Shown: positions 9,210 to 18,958, counted from the first letter of the stretch. The stretch: DNA of 64,000 bases from Parerythrobacter jejuensis (GCF_039536765.1 NZ_BAAAZF010000001.1:682001-746000), one strand, 5' to 3'. The notes: generated by a model from the letters alone, not told the origin. Translations and numbers: made by a program.

Positions 9210-10980
9210 AATGGTCAAAGCGCGCACCCTGAAAACAATGTTGGCGGTATCCCTGATGGCAGGCGGTGTCCTGGCGAGCCCTGTGCCGGTGCAGGCAAAG
9301 ACCGCTGCCGAATATTTCCGCGCCCGGGCCGAGAACAACAATGTCCCCGAATTGCTCAGCAATGCGGAAAAGGCCTATTACGCAGACCTGTTCCGCGCGA
9401 TCGACCAGCAGAAATGGAGCGACGTCAACGCCCTGATCGCAGAGCGGGATGATGGTCCGCTGCACCAGGTCGCCCTGGCCGAGTACTATCTTCACGCCAA
9501 CAGCCCGCGGGTGGAACTGCCCCAGATCCAGAGCTGGCTGGCCAAGGGCAGTCGCCTGCCGATGGCCGAGAAGATGTCCAATCTGGGCCTCAAGCGTGGC
9601 TTGATGTCGGCGCCGTATTTGCCGCGTGAACAAAGCTTTACGCGCCAACCCTACATCACCAAGCGAATCCGGCCGCGTAGCATTGACGATGGCTCGATGC
9701 CCGCTTCTGTGCGCCGCGCGATCCTCGACCGGATCAAGAATGACGATCCCGACGGTGCCCGCCAGCTTCTCGACGGTATCGATTCCTCGCTTAGTGGCTC
9801 GGCCAAGGCAGAATGGCGCCAGCGCGTTGCGTGGAGCTATTACATCGAGAATGATGACCCTGCCGCTCTGGCCATGGCCAAGACGGTTTCGCAAGGAGCC
9901 GGCCCCTGGATCGCCGAGGGTGAGTGGGTTGCCGGCCTCGCCGCATGGCGGCTCAACGATTGCGATGAAGCGGCCGACAGCTTCCGCCGGGCCGCTGCCT
10001 ATTCGATGAACCCGGAACTGGGCGCCGCCGCCCATTATTGGGCCTCGCGCGCGCTGATCCGGTGCCGTGAACCCGAAAAGGCGGCCGAGCAATTGCGCGG
10101 CGCGGCGCTGATGGACGAAACGCTTTACGGCATGCTGGCCCGCGAGCAGCTGGGTCAGCAATTGCCGGATGCCGGGGAAACACCGGATCTTTCGCCGGCC
10201 GACTGGCAACGCCTGCGCGGCAATGACAATGTCCGCGCGGCTGTTGCCTTGTCCGAACTGGGCCGGGACGATCTTGCCGACGATATCCTGCGTCATGAGG
10301 CCCGGATCGGTGATCCGGAGCAATATGATGCCTTGTCCCGCCTCGCCCGCGAACTGGGTCTGCCTGGCACCCAGCTGTGGATGGCGCGCAATACGCCGCG
10401 CGGCGGCACACCCGAACCGGCGCTGCGCTTTCCTGCCCCGAAGTGGCAGCCGATCGATGGCTGGCAAGTCGATCCGGCGCTGGCCTATGCGCACACACTC
10501 CAGGAGTCGAACTTCCGTGCCAAAGTCGTCAGCCCTGCCGGTGCGCGCGGCCTGATGCAGATTATGCCTGCTGCGGCCCGTGATCATGCAGCCAAGCTCG
10601 GCGTGCGCGGCACTGCGAGCGACTTGTCCAAGCCGGAAGTCAATCTCGCTTTCGGTCAGAAGCACTTGCAAATGCTGCGTGACAGTGGCGCGACGCAGGG
10701 CCTGCTGCCCAAAATCATGGCCGCCTATAATGCCGGCCTGACCCCAATTACGCGCTGGAACGGTGAAATCCGCGACCAGGGCGACGCGCTGCTCTATATG
10801 GAAAGTATTCCCTATTGGGAGACACGTGGCTACGTCGCGATCGTGATGCGCAATTACTGGATGTACGAACGGCAGGCCGATGCCACGTCGTCGAGCAGGA
10901 TTGCCCTCGCCGAGGGCAAATGGCCGACCTTCCCCGAAGTCTCCGGCTCGGGCGGTGTCCGCATCGCCGCGCGCGACTGA
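9202..10980 (+). CDS. Soluble lytic murein transglycosylase (Slt family)
   Basis: Periplasmic enzyme that cleaves peptidoglycan glycan strands to 1,6-anhydromuramic products (592 aa). The first about 33 residues form a signal peptide ending PVPVQAKT. A long alpha-helical superhelix domain follows (about 40-410). The C-terminal catalytic SLT domain contains the Glu in YAHTLQESNF (E435), then GARGLMQIMP and MAAYNAGLTPITRW. A second ATG three codons later (MVKAR) is equally plausible as start. The 3' end overlaps the moaB start codon by 1 bp (TGATG). Confidence 0.93.
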   Translation: MARMVKARTLKTMLAVSLMAGGVLASPVPVQAKTAAEYFRARAENNNVPELLSNAEKAYYADLFRAIDQQKWSDVNALIAERDDGPLHQVALAEYYLHANSPRVELPQIQSWLAKGSRLPMAEKMSNLGLKRGLMSAPYLPREQSFTRQPYITKRIRPRSIDDGSMPASVRRAILDRIKNDDPDGARQLLDGIDSSLSGSAKAEWRQRVAWSYYIENDDPAALAMAKTVSQGAGPWIAEGEWVAGLAAWRLNDCDEAADSFRRAAAYSMNPELGAAAHYWASRALIRCREPEKAAEQLRGAALMDETLYGMLAREQLGQQLPDAGETPDLSPADWQRLRGNDNVRAAVALSELGRDDLADDILRHEARIGDPEQYDALSRLARELGLPGTQLWMARNTPRGGTPEPALRFPAPKWQPIDGWQVDPALAYAHTLQESNFRAKVVSPAGARGLMQIMPAAARDHAAKLGVRGTASDLSKPEVNLAFGQKHLQMLRDSGATQGLLPKIMAAYNAGLTPITRWNGEIRDQGDALLYMESIPYWETRGYVAIVMRNYWMYERQADATSSSRIALAEGKWPTFPEVSGSGGVRIAARD

Positions 10981-11507
10981 TGGGGATTGACGAGAGCCTC
11001 GCATTCAAGCCGATCCGGATGGCTTTGCTCACGGTATCGGACACGCGCACTCTCGCCGATGATACGTCCGGCGACATTCTGGCGGAGCGGATCGAAAGCA
11101 AGGGCCACGAACTGGTCAGCCGGGAAATCAGCAAAGACAGCATCGAGGAAATCGCCGCCCATCTCCACCGCTGGATCGACGATCCGGAGATTGACGCAAT
11201 TGTCACGACAGGAGGCACCGGCTTGACCGGGCGCGATGTGACGCCCGAGGCGCTGGACAAGATCAAGAGCAAGGACATCCCTGGTTTCGGCGAATTGTTC
11301 CGCTGGCTCAGCTACGACAAGATCGGCACCAGCACCCTCCAGTCACGCGCCTGCGGTGTGGTCGCACGCGGCACCTACATCTTCGCACTGCCGGGTTCGA
11401 ATGGGGCGGTAAAGGATGGCTGGGACGGCATTCTGCACTACCAGCTCGACAGCCGTCACAAGCCCTGCAACTTCGTAGAGCTCATGCCGCGCCTAAGGGA
11501 ACGCTGA
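10980..11507 (+). CDS. moaB: Molybdenum cofactor biosynthesis protein B
   Basis: A 175-aa MoaB/MogA-fold protein expected to act on molybdopterin during molybdenum cofactor synthesis. Family motifs are LLTVSDTRTLADDTSGD at the N-terminus, TTGGTGLTGRDVTPEAL in the middle and ALPGSNGAVKDGWDGIL at the C-terminus. The chosen ATG at 10980 overlaps the transglycosylase stop (TGATG). The frame is open further upstream, but that part is antisense-like to the Slt gene and has no family similarity. No other moa or moe gene is in the window. Confidence 0.92.
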   Translation: MGIDESLAFKPIRMALLTVSDTRTLADDTSGDILAERIESKGHELVSREISKDSIEEIAAHLHRWIDDPEIDAIVTTGGTGLTGRDVTPEALDKIKSKDIPGFGELFRWLSYDKIGTSTLQSRACGVVARGTYIFALPGSNGAVKDGWDGILHYQLDSRHKPCNFVELMPRLRER

Positions 11508-11520
11508 GCCACTTCCATTT

Positions 11521-11535
11521 GTTCTTATTTTGTTC
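11521..11535 (+). promoter_or_regulatory. LexA-type SOS box, GTTC-N7-GTTC
   Basis: Two GTTC half-sites, at 11521-11524 and 11532-11535, are separated by the AT-rich 7-mer TTATTTT. This is the direct-repeat LexA operator known from Alphaproteobacteria. It lies between the moaB stop (11507) and the likely ATG of the radical SAM gene (11548), a position suited to repression. I found no second such site in the other promoter spacers of the window. Confidence 0.65.
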
Positions 11536-11547
11536 TATCCATTGCCG

Positions 11548-12633
11548 ATGGAACAGAGTCGTGAAAAACCAGTCGCTGGTCGCGGGGCGCAATCTGCGGC
11601 TGTGCCGGACCGGTTTGGCCTGGCAAGCCGCGAGGCTGATGGCGATTGGCGCGATCATGTTGCGACACTGGACGGTCCAGCCCCAAAGCTGCGCACCACG
11701 GTCACCCAAGAACATCCCAAGTCGATTGTCAGCTTCAACCAGTCGCCCGACATCTTCTTCGATCGATCCATCAATGCCTATCGCGGCTGCGAGCATGGCT
11801 GCGTCTATTGCTTTGCCCGCCCTACCCACGCCTATCACGATCTCTCGCCCGGCCTCGATTTCGAGACCAAGCTGTTTGCAAAGCCGAATGCTGCAGAATT
11901 GCTGAGGGCAACCCTGGCCAAGCCGAAGTACAGGCCAAAACCGATTGCGATGGGAACCAACACCGACCCTTACCAACCGATAGAGGCGCGCTTCCGGATT
12001 ACGCGGGAGCTACTGGAGGTCTGTCTCGACACGCGCCATCCGGTCACCATCACGACCAAGTCCGACCGGGTCCTCGCTGATCTCGACTTGCTGAAGGAGT
12101 TGGCGCAGCGCAGATTGGTCGCTGTCGCGATTTCAGTCACCAGCCTCGATCCGCATCTGTCCCGCTTGCTGGAGCCGCGCGCAGCGAGCCCGGCCAAGCG
12201 AATGACTGCCCTGGCTGCACTGGTCGACGCCGGGATTCCCACCCACTGTTCTGTCGCCCCGGTCATTCCCGCCATCACGGATTGTTACATGGAGGCGATC
12301 GTCCAGCGCGCTGCGGCCATCGGGGTCGCATCCGTGGGGTGGATACCGCTGCGTCTGCCGCATGAAGTCGCCCCGCTGTTTCGCGAATGGCTGGCAGTCC
12401 ATTTCCCAGAACGGGGTGACAAGGTGATGTCCATCGTCCGGTCCATTCGCAACGGGAAGGACAATGATCCCAACTTCTTTACCAGGCTGAGGCCAAGTGG
12501 TGTTTGGGCGGACCTGTTTCGGGCGCGGTTCGCCCTCGCCTGCAAGCGCGCTGCCATCGGCAAGGCGAAATTCGAGCTTGATTGCAGCCATTTCCGGCGC
12601 CCGGCCACAGGTGGTCAGTTGAGATTGTTGTAA
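11548..12633 (+). CDS. PA0069-family radical SAM protein (SplB-like)
   Basis: A 361-aa radical SAM protein. The [4Fe-4S] motif is in YRGCEHGCVYCFAR (CxxxCxxC, about residues 81-88), preceded by the N-terminal GRGAQS and the SIVSFNQSPD segment typical of PA0069/SplB-like proteins. SplB repairs spore photoproduct, but PA0069-family members in non-sporulating bacteria have no settled substrate. I chose the ATG at 11548 because the longer frame from a TTG at 11530 would begin inside the LexA box. The box just upstream suggests DNA-damage induction and hence a DNA-repair-related job, which is inference. The gene is transcribed in the same direction as moaB. Confidence 0.88.
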   Translation: MEQSREKPVAGRGAQSAAVPDRFGLASREADGDWRDHVATLDGPAPKLRTTVTQEHPKSIVSFNQSPDIFFDRSINAYRGCEHGCVYCFARPTHAYHDLSPGLDFETKLFAKPNAAELLRATLAKPKYRPKPIAMGTNTDPYQPIEARFRITRELLEVCLDTRHPVTITTKSDRVLADLDLLKELAQRRLVAVAISVTSLDPHLSRLLEPRAASPAKRMTALAALVDAGIPTHCSVAPVIPAITDCYMEAIVQRAAAIGVASVGWIPLRLPHEVAPLFREWLAVHFPERGDKVMSIVRSIRNGKDNDPNFFTRLRPSGVWADLFRARFALACKRAAIGKAKFELDCSHFRRPATGGQLRLL

Positions 12634-12718
12634 TGCGTCGTATTCTTACAAGCCCTGCAGCTTGCGTTCGCTAAGAAGGCAATGTTACCAACACACTGTA
12701 TTCCAAGGGGGGACCATT

Positions 12719-13216
12719 ATGCGCCATCTGATTTTTGCCGCCGCACTTGCAACCGGAACTGCAACCATGGCGGTCGCACCTGCCAATGCGCAGGCCTTCA
12801 ATGCGTCACGCACGATTTCCAGCTTCGATTATAATACCCTCAAGGCGGTCGTCGAACAGATGGGCGCGACAATCGAACCCGGCCAGAACAATGGCTACTT
12901 GATCAAGTTCAGCAACGGCACGGCGGCGACAGCACGCTTCACCGCCTGCAGCACCGGCCAATGCCTGGGCACCAACATCTCTGCCCGCTTCGGCCTGCCG
13001 AGCGACAAGACAAAGGCGCAAGTCGCCGAGCTGGTTCGCGATTTCAACAGCCGCTGGTCAGCCGGAAAATCGTATGTGATCGAAGACGGCCGCGCGGTTG
13101 TTCAAGGCTACATGATTGCGGACGGCGGCATCTCGATGGAAAATTATCGCATGCAACTGGTCGTTTACGCCAGCATGCTGAAGAAGATGCGCGAGACGAT
13201 CTACACCGACGGGTAA
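12719..13216 (+). CDS. Secreted YbjN domain-containing protein
   Basis: A 165-aa protein with an N-terminal signal peptide (MRHLIFAAALATG, cleavage near PANAQA) followed by a YbjN-like domain: TLKAVVEQMGATIE, SNGTAATARFTAC, AQVAELVRDFNSRW and a C-terminal MENYRMQLVVYASML helix. YbjN-type domains resemble type III secretion chaperones; in sphingomonads the exported forms have no known role. The ATG at 12719 follows a G-rich ribosome site (GGGGGGAC) and starts the signal peptide exactly. It stands alone, with an 85-bp leader region and a strong terminator downstream. Confidence 0.8.
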   Translation: MRHLIFAAALATGTATMAVAPANAQAFNASRTISSFDYNTLKAVVEQMGATIEPGQNNGYLIKFSNGTAATARFTACSTGQCLGTNISARFGLPSDKTKAQVAELVRDFNSRWSAGKSYVIEDGRAVVQGYMIADGGISMENYRMQLVVYASMLKKMRETIYTDG

Positions 13217-13233
13217 GCCGTTTCGTTGCACCA

Positions 13234-13269
13234 AAAGGGGCGCGTGATCCGATGATCGCGCGCCCCTTT
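13234..13269 (+). terminator. Rho-independent terminator after the YbjN gene
   Basis: A 16-bp stem, AAAGGGGCGCGTGATC against GATCGCGCGCCCCTTT with one G-T wobble, closes a CGAT tetraloop and is followed by GTGTTT. It lies 17 bp after the YbjN stop. Its near-perfect symmetry means it could also serve the convergent DUF1330 gene. Confidence 0.8.
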
Positions 13270-13310
13270 GTGTTTCTGGCTTGTGTGCCCGAGCTAAGTC
13301 TCAGCCAAGA

Positions 13311-13745
13311 TCAGCCGAAACCGTCTCCGCCCTCCCCGGGCTCGAACCGCATCAATCTGCTATCGACCAATGCCGCCGTCCGGTTGACCACGGCCAACTG
13401 ATAATCGGGATCCTTGATCATTTCGAAGAACGCCCCGCTATTGGGGTATCGTGCCACGAAACCGTCGTGCCAATCCTTGTCGCCCGGCCCGGTGACCATT
13501 GCCTGGAACGCGCCGCGCCACACGATGCTGCCACCCACACGCCGGAAGATCGGGCCACTGGCTGCCCCATATTCCTGATATGCCCGCCGGCCGGACCACC
13601 CCTTGCCGGCATGGTCATGGCCATCGGGATACTCGGCCTCGTCGCGAAACCGCAGCAGGTTGAGCATATGGATCGGTTCATCGCGCGGCAGGGCCTTGAA
13701 CGCATCAAAGCCCTCGCGGCTCGGATCAATGTAATACTGCGCCAT
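13311..13745 (-). CDS. DUF1330 domain-containing protein
   Basis: A 144-aa protein of the DUF1330 ferredoxin-like fold family, with IHMLNLLRFRDEAEYPDG, a central GSIVWRGAFQAMVTG, FFEMIKDPDYQLAV and the C-terminal SRLMRF. Function is unknown; relatives are dimeric alpha-beta barrel-type proteins. The ATG at 13745 is 2 bp after the stop of the upstream acyl-CoA ligase gene, so the two are almost certainly one transcript and may act on related small acids. Longer in-frame starts would run into the ligase gene and have no family support. Confidence 0.85.
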   Translation of the reverse strand: MAQYYIDPSREGFDAFKALPRDEPIHMLNLLRFRDEAEYPDGHDHAGKGWSGRRAYQEYGAASGPIFRRVGGSIVWRGAFQAMVTGPGDKDWHDGFVARYPNSGAFFEMIKDPDYQLAVVNRTAALVDSRLMRFEPGEGGDGFG

Positions 13746-13747
13746 CT

Positions 13748-15346
13748 CTAGGTCTCGAGCGTGTAGTCTGCGAAGCGATCGCGCAGATCCTTCTTGCTGA
13801 TCTTCCCGGTGGCTGTGTGGGGGATGTCGTCCACAAACTCGACTGCATCGGGCAGCCACCATTTGGCAATCAGCGGCTTGAGATGTTCGATGATATCATC
13901 TGCGGTCACGTCGGAGCCTTCGTTGCGGACCACAAACAGGACCGGCCGCTCGTCCCATTTGGGATGGTACATGCCGACACAGGCGGCTTCCAGAACACCC
14001 TCATGGCCCACCGCCGCGTTCTCCAGCTCGACCGAGCTGATCCACTCGCCGCCAGACTTGATCACGTCCTTGGTCCGGTCGGTCAGCTGCAAGGTGCCGT
14101 CGGGATGGATAATGCCGACATCGCCGGTATCGAACCAGCCATCATTGCCGACCGCGTCCTCTTCGGCCTTGAAATAGCGTTTGATGATCCACGGGCCCCG
14201 GATTTGCAGCGCGCCCGATGTTTCACCATCGCGAGGCAATTCGGTGCTCATGTCGTCGAGGCTGACAATGCGCAGCTCCACTCCAAAGGTGGGGCGGCCC
14301 TGCATCGCAGTCTTGTCGACCTTCTCTTCGAACGTGAGCTGATCCCAATCCCAAGTCGGGCCACCCACTGTGCCGATCGGCGATGTTTCGGTCATGCCCC
14401 AGGCGTGCTGGACGCGCGTACCGTTCTTCATCAACCGTTCGATCATGAAGCGCGGACAGGCCGAACCACCGATGGTGGCAGCCTTGAGCGGCGGCAGATC
14501 GATGCCTTCCTTGTCGCAATACTGGAAATGCGCGAGCCAGACGGTCGGCACACCGGCGCTATCGGTCACGCCTTCGTCGATCATCAGATTGTGCAGCACC
14601 GATGGATCGTTGACGGCGCTGAACACAAATTTGATGCCCGCCATCGCGCCGGCATAGGGCAGGCCCCAGCTGGCGGCATGGAACATCGGCACCACCGGCA
14701 ACATCACCGATGACGCGCTGAAATTGAAGGCGGCCGGCTGCAGGCCGGCGAGCGCATGCATCAGGGTTGATCGATGCTCATACTGCACACCCTTGGGATT
14801 GCCTGTTGTGCCGCTGGTGTAACAGATCATGCAGGGATCGGTTTCGGGGCCGGTCACCCATTCGAAATTACCATCCTGCGCGCCGATCCAGTCTTCGAAA
14901 GCGGGGCTATGCTCCCCGGAATCGTAGCAGACATAGTGCTCAACCGTAGTCCAGCGTTCTTTCATCCGGTCGACAATCGGCTGGAATGCCGCATCGTAAC
15001 ACAGCACCTTATCCTCCGCATGATTAACGATATATTCGAGCTGGTCGTCAAACAGCCGCGGGTTTACGGTGTGCAGCACGCCGCCCATTCCCGCGACGCC
15101 ATACCAGCTGACCAGATGGCGCGAATGGTTCATCGCCAGGCTGGCAACCCGTTCACCCTTCTTGATACCGAGTGCCTGCAGCGCCTGCGCCATCTTGAGC
15201 GCATCGGTGCGCACACCGCTCCAATTGGTGCGCGTCAGCGTTCCGTCTGCCCAATGCGTAACAATCTCGCGCTGGCCCGCTTCGCGCGCGGCGTGATCGA
15301 TCACATGTGTGATCCGCATGGTCCAGTCCTGCATGGCTCCGAGCAT
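13748..15346 (-). CDS. Fatty acid--CoA ligase, AMP-forming
   Basis: A 532-aa ANL-superfamily enzyme that activates a carboxylic acid to its CoA thioester via an acyl-AMP. Core motifs are MICYTSGTTGNPKG (P-loop, about 178-191), WGMTETSPIG, DGWFDTGDVGIIHPDG and the hinge TDRTKDVIKSGGEWIS; the catalytic lysine is in TATGKISK near the C-terminus. The N-terminus resembles medium/long-chain ligases of the AlkK type, so a medium- to long-chain fatty acid is the likely substrate, not proven here. The DUF1330 gene follows directly. Confidence 0.92.
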   Translation of the reverse strand: MLGAMQDWTMRITHVIDHAAREAGQREIVTHWADGTLTRTNWSGVRTDALKMAQALQALGIKKGERVASLAMNHSRHLVSWYGVAGMGGVLHTVNPRLFDDQLEYIVNHAEDKVLCYDAAFQPIVDRMKERWTTVEHYVCYDSGEHSPAFEDWIGAQDGNFEWVTGPETDPCMICYTSGTTGNPKGVQYEHRSTLMHALAGLQPAAFNFSASSVMLPVVPMFHAASWGLPYAGAMAGIKFVFSAVNDPSVLHNLMIDEGVTDSAGVPTVWLAHFQYCDKEGIDLPPLKAATIGGSACPRFMIERLMKNGTRVQHAWGMTETSPIGTVGGPTWDWDQLTFEEKVDKTAMQGRPTFGVELRIVSLDDMSTELPRDGETSGALQIRGPWIIKRYFKAEEDAVGNDGWFDTGDVGIIHPDGTLQLTDRTKDVIKSGGEWISSVELENAAVGHEGVLEAACVGMYHPKWDERPVLFVVRNEGSDVTADDIIEHLKPLIAKWWLPDAVEFVDDIPHTATGKISKKDLRDRFADYTLET

Positions 15347-15466
15347 GCTGTCTCCTCTCTCTATATGTGTGGGTGCACGCCCCCCGGACGCTGCCCTGTT
15401 CTTGTCTTGAGCTCAGAATGTGCGCGAATTGCCCGCCTCGCAAGAGCGAATTTGCCGGATCTGCAC

Positions 15467-18400
15467 TCAGGCTGCGCGGTTGAAGCGGCGCCCTTGCGGT
15501 CCGGCCTTGGGAATGAGCGTGACCTTGTCGAGTCCCTCGATCGCCTGCAATTGCTCGGCCAGCGATCCAGCCAGCTTGAAGTCGTGACCGAGGCACATCA
15601 GCGCTGTACTGTCCGGGCCCAGATGCAGGCGCGCCTGCACTTCGCCATGGCCGCTCTGGCCCGGTTGCAAAGCCAACGCCAGCTCACCCAAGGCAGCTTC
15701 GTTCAGGACGTCCAAAGTCAGCAACATCCGCTGGCTTCCGGCGACCGCCGATAGCGGACGCGCACCGCGCACCGTCACCCTGGGCGGTTCATCCGGCGAC
15801 GGCGAGTCCAGCTCCACCGTCAACAACACACAGGTTCCGTCCTCGGCCCACTTCTCGAAGCTGGGGACGAGCGAATCCTCAAAACAGGCTGCGCTGAACT
15901 GGCCCGAGGAATCGGAGAAGTCGGCGCGGACAAAATCGGCCCCGCGCCGCGTCTTGCCCTTGTTCACCTTCTCCACCATCGCGGCCATTACCGCGCGTGA
16001 CCTGCCACCTTGGGGCGCACCGGCCTCCATCAGCGATGCGTAAGGCCGCGCCCCATTTGCGCTGGCGACATCGCGATAGGCCTGCACCGGATGGGCGGAG
16101 AAATAGAACCCGAAATTCTCGCGCTCTTTCGCCATGCGCGTGGCCCGGTCCCAATCTTCGGCCTCGGCCAGACGCAGGCTATCACCTTGCGCCATATCGC
16201 CTCCGAACAGGGCTTCCTGTCCACTGGTCCGCTCTCGCAGAGCGGCGTCAGCGGTTGCGAGCAGCAAGTCCACATTGGCCGCAAGCTTGCCGCGATTTGG
16301 GTCCAGCCCGTCCAGCGCCCCTGCGGCGATCAAGGCTTCGAGCTGGCGAGAATTCATTGCTCCTTGCGGAAGACGCTCGAACAGATCGGCCAGACTTTCG
16401 AACGCGCCATTGGCCTCGCGCTCTTCGACAATCGCCGTCATCGCCTTGCCACCGACATTGCGAATTCCTGCCAGGGCATAGCGCACGGCATAGCCATCAT
16501 CGGTCCGCTCGACCGTGAATTCGGATTCTGACCTGTTGATGTCAGGCGCAGCAACCTCGACGCCGTTTTCCTTGCCCGGATAGCGGCGTGCATCATCGAC
16601 AAAGACCGCCAGTTTTTCCGACTGGTGCATATCGAAACACATTGATGCGGCGAAGAATTCTTCCGGATAATGCGCCTTGAGCCAAGCGGTCTGGTAGGCA
16701 AGCAAGGCGTAGGCGGCCGCGTGCGACTTGTTGAAGCCGTATCCGGCAAACTTGTCGATCAAATCGAACAGCTCGTTGGCCTTGGCCTTGTCGATGCCCG
16801 AAACTTCCTTGCAACCATCGACGAAGCGTCCGCGCTGCTGGTCCATTTCGGCCTGGACTTTCTTGCCCATTGCGCGGCGCAGCAAGTCGGCGTCGCCGAG
16901 GGAATAACCTGCCAGAATCTGGGCCGCCTGCATCACCTGTTCCTGATACACGAAGATGCCGTAAGTCTCTTCGAGTATTCCCTCCAGCTTGGGGTGCGGA
17001 TACTCAATCGGCACTTCGCCCGCCTTGCGCTTGCCGAACAGCGGAATGTTGTCCATCGGGCCCGGCCGATAGAGCGAAACGAGCGCGATAATATCTTCGA
17101 ACTTGGTCGGCTTCACCGCTGTCAGCGTGCGCCGCATGCCTTCGGATTCAAGCTGGAAGACGCCGACCGTATTGCCCTGCTTCAACAGTTGGAACACGGC
17201 GGGATCATCCCATGCCAGCCCGCCCAGATCGACTTCGATCCCGCGCTTCGCGAGCAAGTCGACGGCCTTCTGCAATACGGACAGCGTCTTGAGACCGAGG
17301 AAGTCGAATTTGACCAGGCCGGAGCTTTCGACATGTTTCATATCGAACTGGGTCACAGGCATGTCGGATCGCGGATCGCGATAAAGCGGAACCAGTTCTG
17401 CCAGTGGCCGGTCACCGATCACCACGCCAGCCGCATGGGTTGAACTGTTGCGCGGCAAGCCTTCAAGCTGCATCGCCAGATCGATCAGCCGTTTGGCCTC
17501 GTTATCGTTGTCGTATTCTTTCTTGAACTCCGCCGACCCGTTGAGAGCGCGCGGCAAGGTCCACGGGTCCGTGGGATGGTTGGGCACCATCTTGCACAGG
17601 CGATCGGTGCGGCCATAGCCATAGTCGGTGATCCGGCCACAATCCCGCAGCACAGCGCGCGCCTTGAGCTTACCGAAAGTGATGATCTGGGCGACCTTGT
17701 CCTGCCCGTAACGCTCTTGCACGTAACGGATCACTTCGCCGCGCCGCGTTTCACAAAAGTCGATATCGAAGTCCGGCATCGAAACACGTTCCGGATTAAG
17801 GAAGCGTTCGAACAGCAGGCCGAGCCGGATCGGGTCGAGATCGGTGATCGTCAACACCCACGCCACCAGCGATCCTGCGCCTGAACCACGGCCCGGGCCG
17901 ACCGGAATGCCATGATCCTTGGCCCACTGGATAAAGTCGGCAACGATCAGGAAGTAACCGGGAAAGCCCATCCGGTTGATAATTCCGATCTCGTAATCGA
18001 GCCGGTCATAATAGACTTTGCGTTCTTCTTCCGAGAGGTCTTCATAGGGCTCCAGGCGTTTTGCCAGGCCAGCCCTGGACTGCTCTTCCAGCAGCTTCTT
18101 CTCGCCCTCCAGGTCACCTGCAAGGCTGGGCAGGATCGGATCTCGATAGGGCGGCGCATAAGCACAGCGCTGCGCAATCACCAGGGTGTTGGCAGTCGCT
18201 TCGGGAAGGTCTGCAAACGCCTCCTCCATCATCGCAGCCGTCTTAACGAAGCTCTCATGGTCGCTGCGCGGGCGCTCGTCCTGGTCCAGTTTCCAGTTGC
18301 CGGCGATGCACAACATCGCGTCATGCGCCTTGTGGAAATGGGCCTCGGCGAAATTGGCGGGATTGGTGGCGACCAGCGGAATGTCGCGCGCATAAGCGAG

Positions 18401-18958
18401 ATCGATCAACGCGTCTTCGGCCGCTTCCTCTACCGGATTCCCGCGCCGTGCGAGTTCGATATAGAGCCGATCCGGGAACAGCGCCTGCAACCGGTCGAGA
18501 TAGGCCGCCGCATGATCCGCCTGCTCTTCTGCGAGCAATTGTGTGAGGCCGCCTTCGCTCGCGCCGGTCAGCGCGATCAACCCCTCGGTATGACCGGTCA
18601 GATCGTCCAGCTGCACATGCGGGACCAGCTCCAGCGGGCGATCAAGATGGGCCCGGCTGACCAGATGGCACAGGTTGAGATAGCCTGCATCATCCTGCGC
18701 ATAGAGCGGAAGATGATCGATAGCGTCGGAGCCCGGCCGCGCCACCCCCAGCAGCGAGCCGATAATCGGCTGGATGCCCTCACCCTTGCTCGCACCGGAG
18801 AATGCGACCGAGCCATAGAGCCCGTTGCGGTCACAAATCGCGATGGCGGGAAATCCGCGCTCTTTCGCCAGTTTCGCCAATGCCTTCGGATCGATCGCGC
18901 CTTCCAGCATCGAATAGCTGGACAGCACACGCAGCGGTACGAAGGGTTTGAAGGCCAT
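15467..18958 (-). CDS. dnaE: DNA polymerase III alpha subunit
   Basis: Replicative polymerase catalytic subunit (1163 aa). It starts with the PHP domain (VLSSYSMLEGAIDPKAL), then the polymerase core with catalytic aspartates in MPDFDIDFCETRRGE, the fingers/thumb segments RPGPMDNIPLFGKRK and AGYGFNKSHAAAYALLAYQT, tandem helix-hairpin-helix, and a C-terminal OB fold (VTVRGARPLSAV). Length and order match the primary DnaE1 type rather than the error-prone DnaE2. A terminator at 19018-19054 separates it from the upstream gene, so it should have its own promoter in the roughly 60 bp before the start. Confidence 0.97.
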   Translation of the reverse strand: MAFKPFVPLRVLSSYSMLEGAIDPKALAKLAKERGFPAIAICDRNGLYGSVAFSGASKGEGIQPIIGSLLGVARPGSDAIDHLPLYAQDDAGYLNLCHLVSRAHLDRPLELVPHVQLDDLTGHTEGLIALTGASEGGLTQLLAEEQADHAAAYLDRLQALFPDRLYIELARRGNPVEEAAEDALIDLAYARDIPLVATNPANFAEAHFHKAHDAMLCIAGNWKLDQDERPRSDHESFVKTAAMMEEAFADLPEATANTLVIAQRCAYAPPYRDPILPSLAGDLEGEKKLLEEQSRAGLAKRLEPYEDLSEEERKVYYDRLDYEIGIINRMGFPGYFLIVADFIQWAKDHGIPVGPGRGSGAGSLVAWVLTITDLDPIRLGLLFERFLNPERVSMPDFDIDFCETRRGEVIRYVQERYGQDKVAQIITFGKLKARAVLRDCGRITDYGYGRTDRLCKMVPNHPTDPWTLPRALNGSAEFKKEYDNDNEAKRLIDLAMQLEGLPRNSSTHAAGVVIGDRPLAELVPLYRDPRSDMPVTQFDMKHVESSGLVKFDFLGLKTLSVLQKAVDLLAKRGIEVDLGGLAWDDPAVFQLLKQGNTVGVFQLESEGMRRTLTAVKPTKFEDIIALVSLYRPGPMDNIPLFGKRKAGEVPIEYPHPKLEGILEETYGIFVYQEQVMQAAQILAGYSLGDADLLRRAMGKKVQAEMDQQRGRFVDGCKEVSGIDKAKANELFDLIDKFAGYGFNKSHAAAYALLAYQTAWLKAHYPEEFFAASMCFDMHQSEKLAVFVDDARRYPGKENGVEVAAPDINRSESEFTVERTDDGYAVRYALAGIRNVGGKAMTAIVEEREANGAFESLADLFERLPQGAMNSRQLEALIAAGALDGLDPNRGKLAANVDLLLATADAALRERTSGQEALFGGDMAQGDSLRLAEAEDWDRATRMAKERENFGFYFSAHPVQAYRDVASANGARPYASLMEAGAPQGGRSRAVMAAMVEKVNKGKTRRGADFVRADFSDSSGQFSAACFEDSLVPSFEKWAEDGTCVLLTVELDSPSPDEPPRVTVRGARPLSAVAGSQRMLLTLDVLNEAALGELALALQPGQSGHGEVQARLHLGPDSTALMCLGHDFKLAGSLAEQLQAIEGLDKVTLIPKAGPQGRRFNRAA

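Noticed and set aside
9196-11004. A 602-codon open frame on the minus strand opposite the lytic transglycosylase gene
   Set aside because: It mirrors the coding strand of a clear Slt family gene; long antisense frames are expected in GC-rich DNA with strong third-position bias. The translation is Arg/Gly/His-rich with no recognisable domain.
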